Program-made: the position numbers and the translations under genes
NCBI GenBank assembly: GCA_008638375.1
Contig: CM018041.1
Coordinates: 4,765,501-4,829,500, forward strand
Direction of reading: 5' to 3'
Origin: Nyssa sinensis
Taxonomy: Eukaryota; Streptophyta; Magnoliopsida; Cornales; Nyssaceae
DNA length: 64,000 nt
Shown here: piece by piece, positions 62,742 to 64,000 of the stretch
Numbering within the stretch: the first letter of the stretch is position 1
How the letters are laid out: each line of letters begins with the position of its first letter
Notes under the pieces: model-generated
The model's database searches: none
What the model was told of the DNA's origin: nothing
The model's input: only the letters and a program-made list of their open reading frames with translations

Positions 62742-64000
62742 GCCACCAATTTGAATTGCAAAATTTTCTTTAAAAAAAAGTGTATATAACCATGTGAAAT
62801 TAGAAACGAAAATAGCAGGGTGATTTGGGGCTGCATGTCCATGTCCAAATTGCAGGAGGCCAACTTGCTGGTTTTTCAAAACTGCTCTCCAACAGTATTT
62901 TAAAAATTACGGACCGGCCTGTGGTTTTGAGTTATGATCGTCCCGCCAAACATACTTACTCTAAAGCAGTAAACGAGAGGAATTGAAGTGGCTTGTTTAT
63001 GCCAAGCTTGGAAATTTGATGAGTTTCATACCCCTTTTTCTTAATGTCTATCTAATCAAATTTCATTCCTACTTTTATCAAAAGCAGTTCTGAGTGGATG
63101 AATCTCATTTGAGCGAAGTGATTGAATATTTATGTAGTGTCAAGATGTTTATTACTTAATCCAATTCAATTTGTCTAAATATAATAAATTTATGAATATT
63201 GAAATATTATATAGTTTGATCCAGAATAAACTTGTATCTAAACCTATTGATTCATCTTCCAATGCGGAATTCAATGATGTAAATTTTAACAAGATGTTTG
63301 AATCTAGTCTTTTTTAAAGACGAAGGTTGTATTTTAATTTATTTTTTATTTTTAAAAGAAAGAGGTATGAAACTCATCAAATTTCCAACTCTGGCATTTT
63401 CAAGTTGGTGGGAATTTTCAACAACTCTGGCAAAAATATTTTCCTATTTATTTTTATATTTTTATTTATTTATTTTATTAAATTAATTATAATTGATATA
63501 TTTTAAATAAAGTATTACATGTATTAAAATAATAAATATGTATGTCAATCAATAATTAAAATAATATTGTTTTCCTTATCAAACATATAATGTTATTTTT
63601 TTATATAATTTTTTGTAATTAAAAAATATCATTATAAATATTAATTAAAACTATTTTATTTTATATAATCAAAAATACAAAATAGTTATCGTGATTTCAA
63701 ATCTATTCCGAGTTAAATATAATTTTTTCAAACTCATTTTTCAAAACAACAAACCTTTTTTTTTTTATGATCAAAACAATGAATTGTTATACGTATAATA
63801 ATGCAAGTCCTCATCTCAAATCCATTCCAAGTTGAATATAATTATTTCAAACTTATTTTTCAAAACAATGAATTGTTATATATATAATAATACAGGTAAT
63901 ATAAAACTACACGCTCTAATGACATACTAAAATATGTTATATATTTTTTACTTTTTCAACTAAAACATGTTATATATTTTTGAATTTTTCAAAAAACAAA
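62742..64000. other. AT-rich intergenic DNA to the window end
   Basis: No coding region, RNA gene or clear element. A short direct repeat is visible near 63650-63890 (CAAATC(T/C)ATTCC(G/A)AGTT(A/G)AATATAATT occurs twice, together with the following TTTTTCAAAACAA). Confidence 0.5.

Overview
This is a nuclear genomic window from a flowering plant, most likely a woody eudicot. The evidence is spliced plant genes with AT-rich GT..AG introns, long AT-rich intergenic DNA, abundant plant transposon families, and proteins of recognisable plant type: HIR-type SPFH protein, LRR receptor kinase, DUF1442, calmodulin-like CML13/14 and uS15/RPS13. The species cannot be named from the sequence.

Layout. 0.9-9.5 kb: a five-exon HIR gene on the minus strand, whose first intron holds a decayed LINE. 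9.5-16.9 kb: repeats, a Mutator-like element, a remnant of a DUF1442 gene and a LINE fragment. 16.9-21.1 kb: a nested structure in which a 3.3-kb Pack-MULE with a perfect 9-bp target duplication sits inside an older hAT-like element. The Pack-MULE carries fragments of calreticulin-3, NADP-malic enzyme and an unidentified coiled-coil gene. 24.3-25.1 kb: a DUF1442 gene with one frameshift. 29.6-33.0 kb: an LRR receptor-like (pseudo)kinase on the minus strand, with one frameshift. 33-41.4 kb: AT-rich intergenic DNA. 41.45-41.9 kb: an intact single-exon calmodulin-like gene.

43.5-61.1 kb: a direct tandem segmental duplication, each unit carrying a complete five-exon RPS13 gene. Unit A gained two insertions that unit B lacks, so unit B shows the empty sites: a 1.2-kb Harbinger-like element (TSD TAA) and a 3.26-kb terminal-inverted-repeat element (TSD AGTTCCGTCT) that carries a decayed multi-exon MCM5 fragment. 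The duplication junction lies at the target-site duplication of a MITE that is present in both units. A mini-LTR (TRIM-like) element is also shared by both units.

The most interesting content is therefore transposon gene capture: two independent gene-fragment-carrying DNA transposons within about 35 kb, one of which has its pre-insertion site preserved in a tandem paralogue. The host genes have unrelated housekeeping and signalling roles. Their order resembles neighbour pairs I recall from Arabidopsis: HIR next to an LRR kinase, and DUF1442 next to CML13/14 or RPS13.
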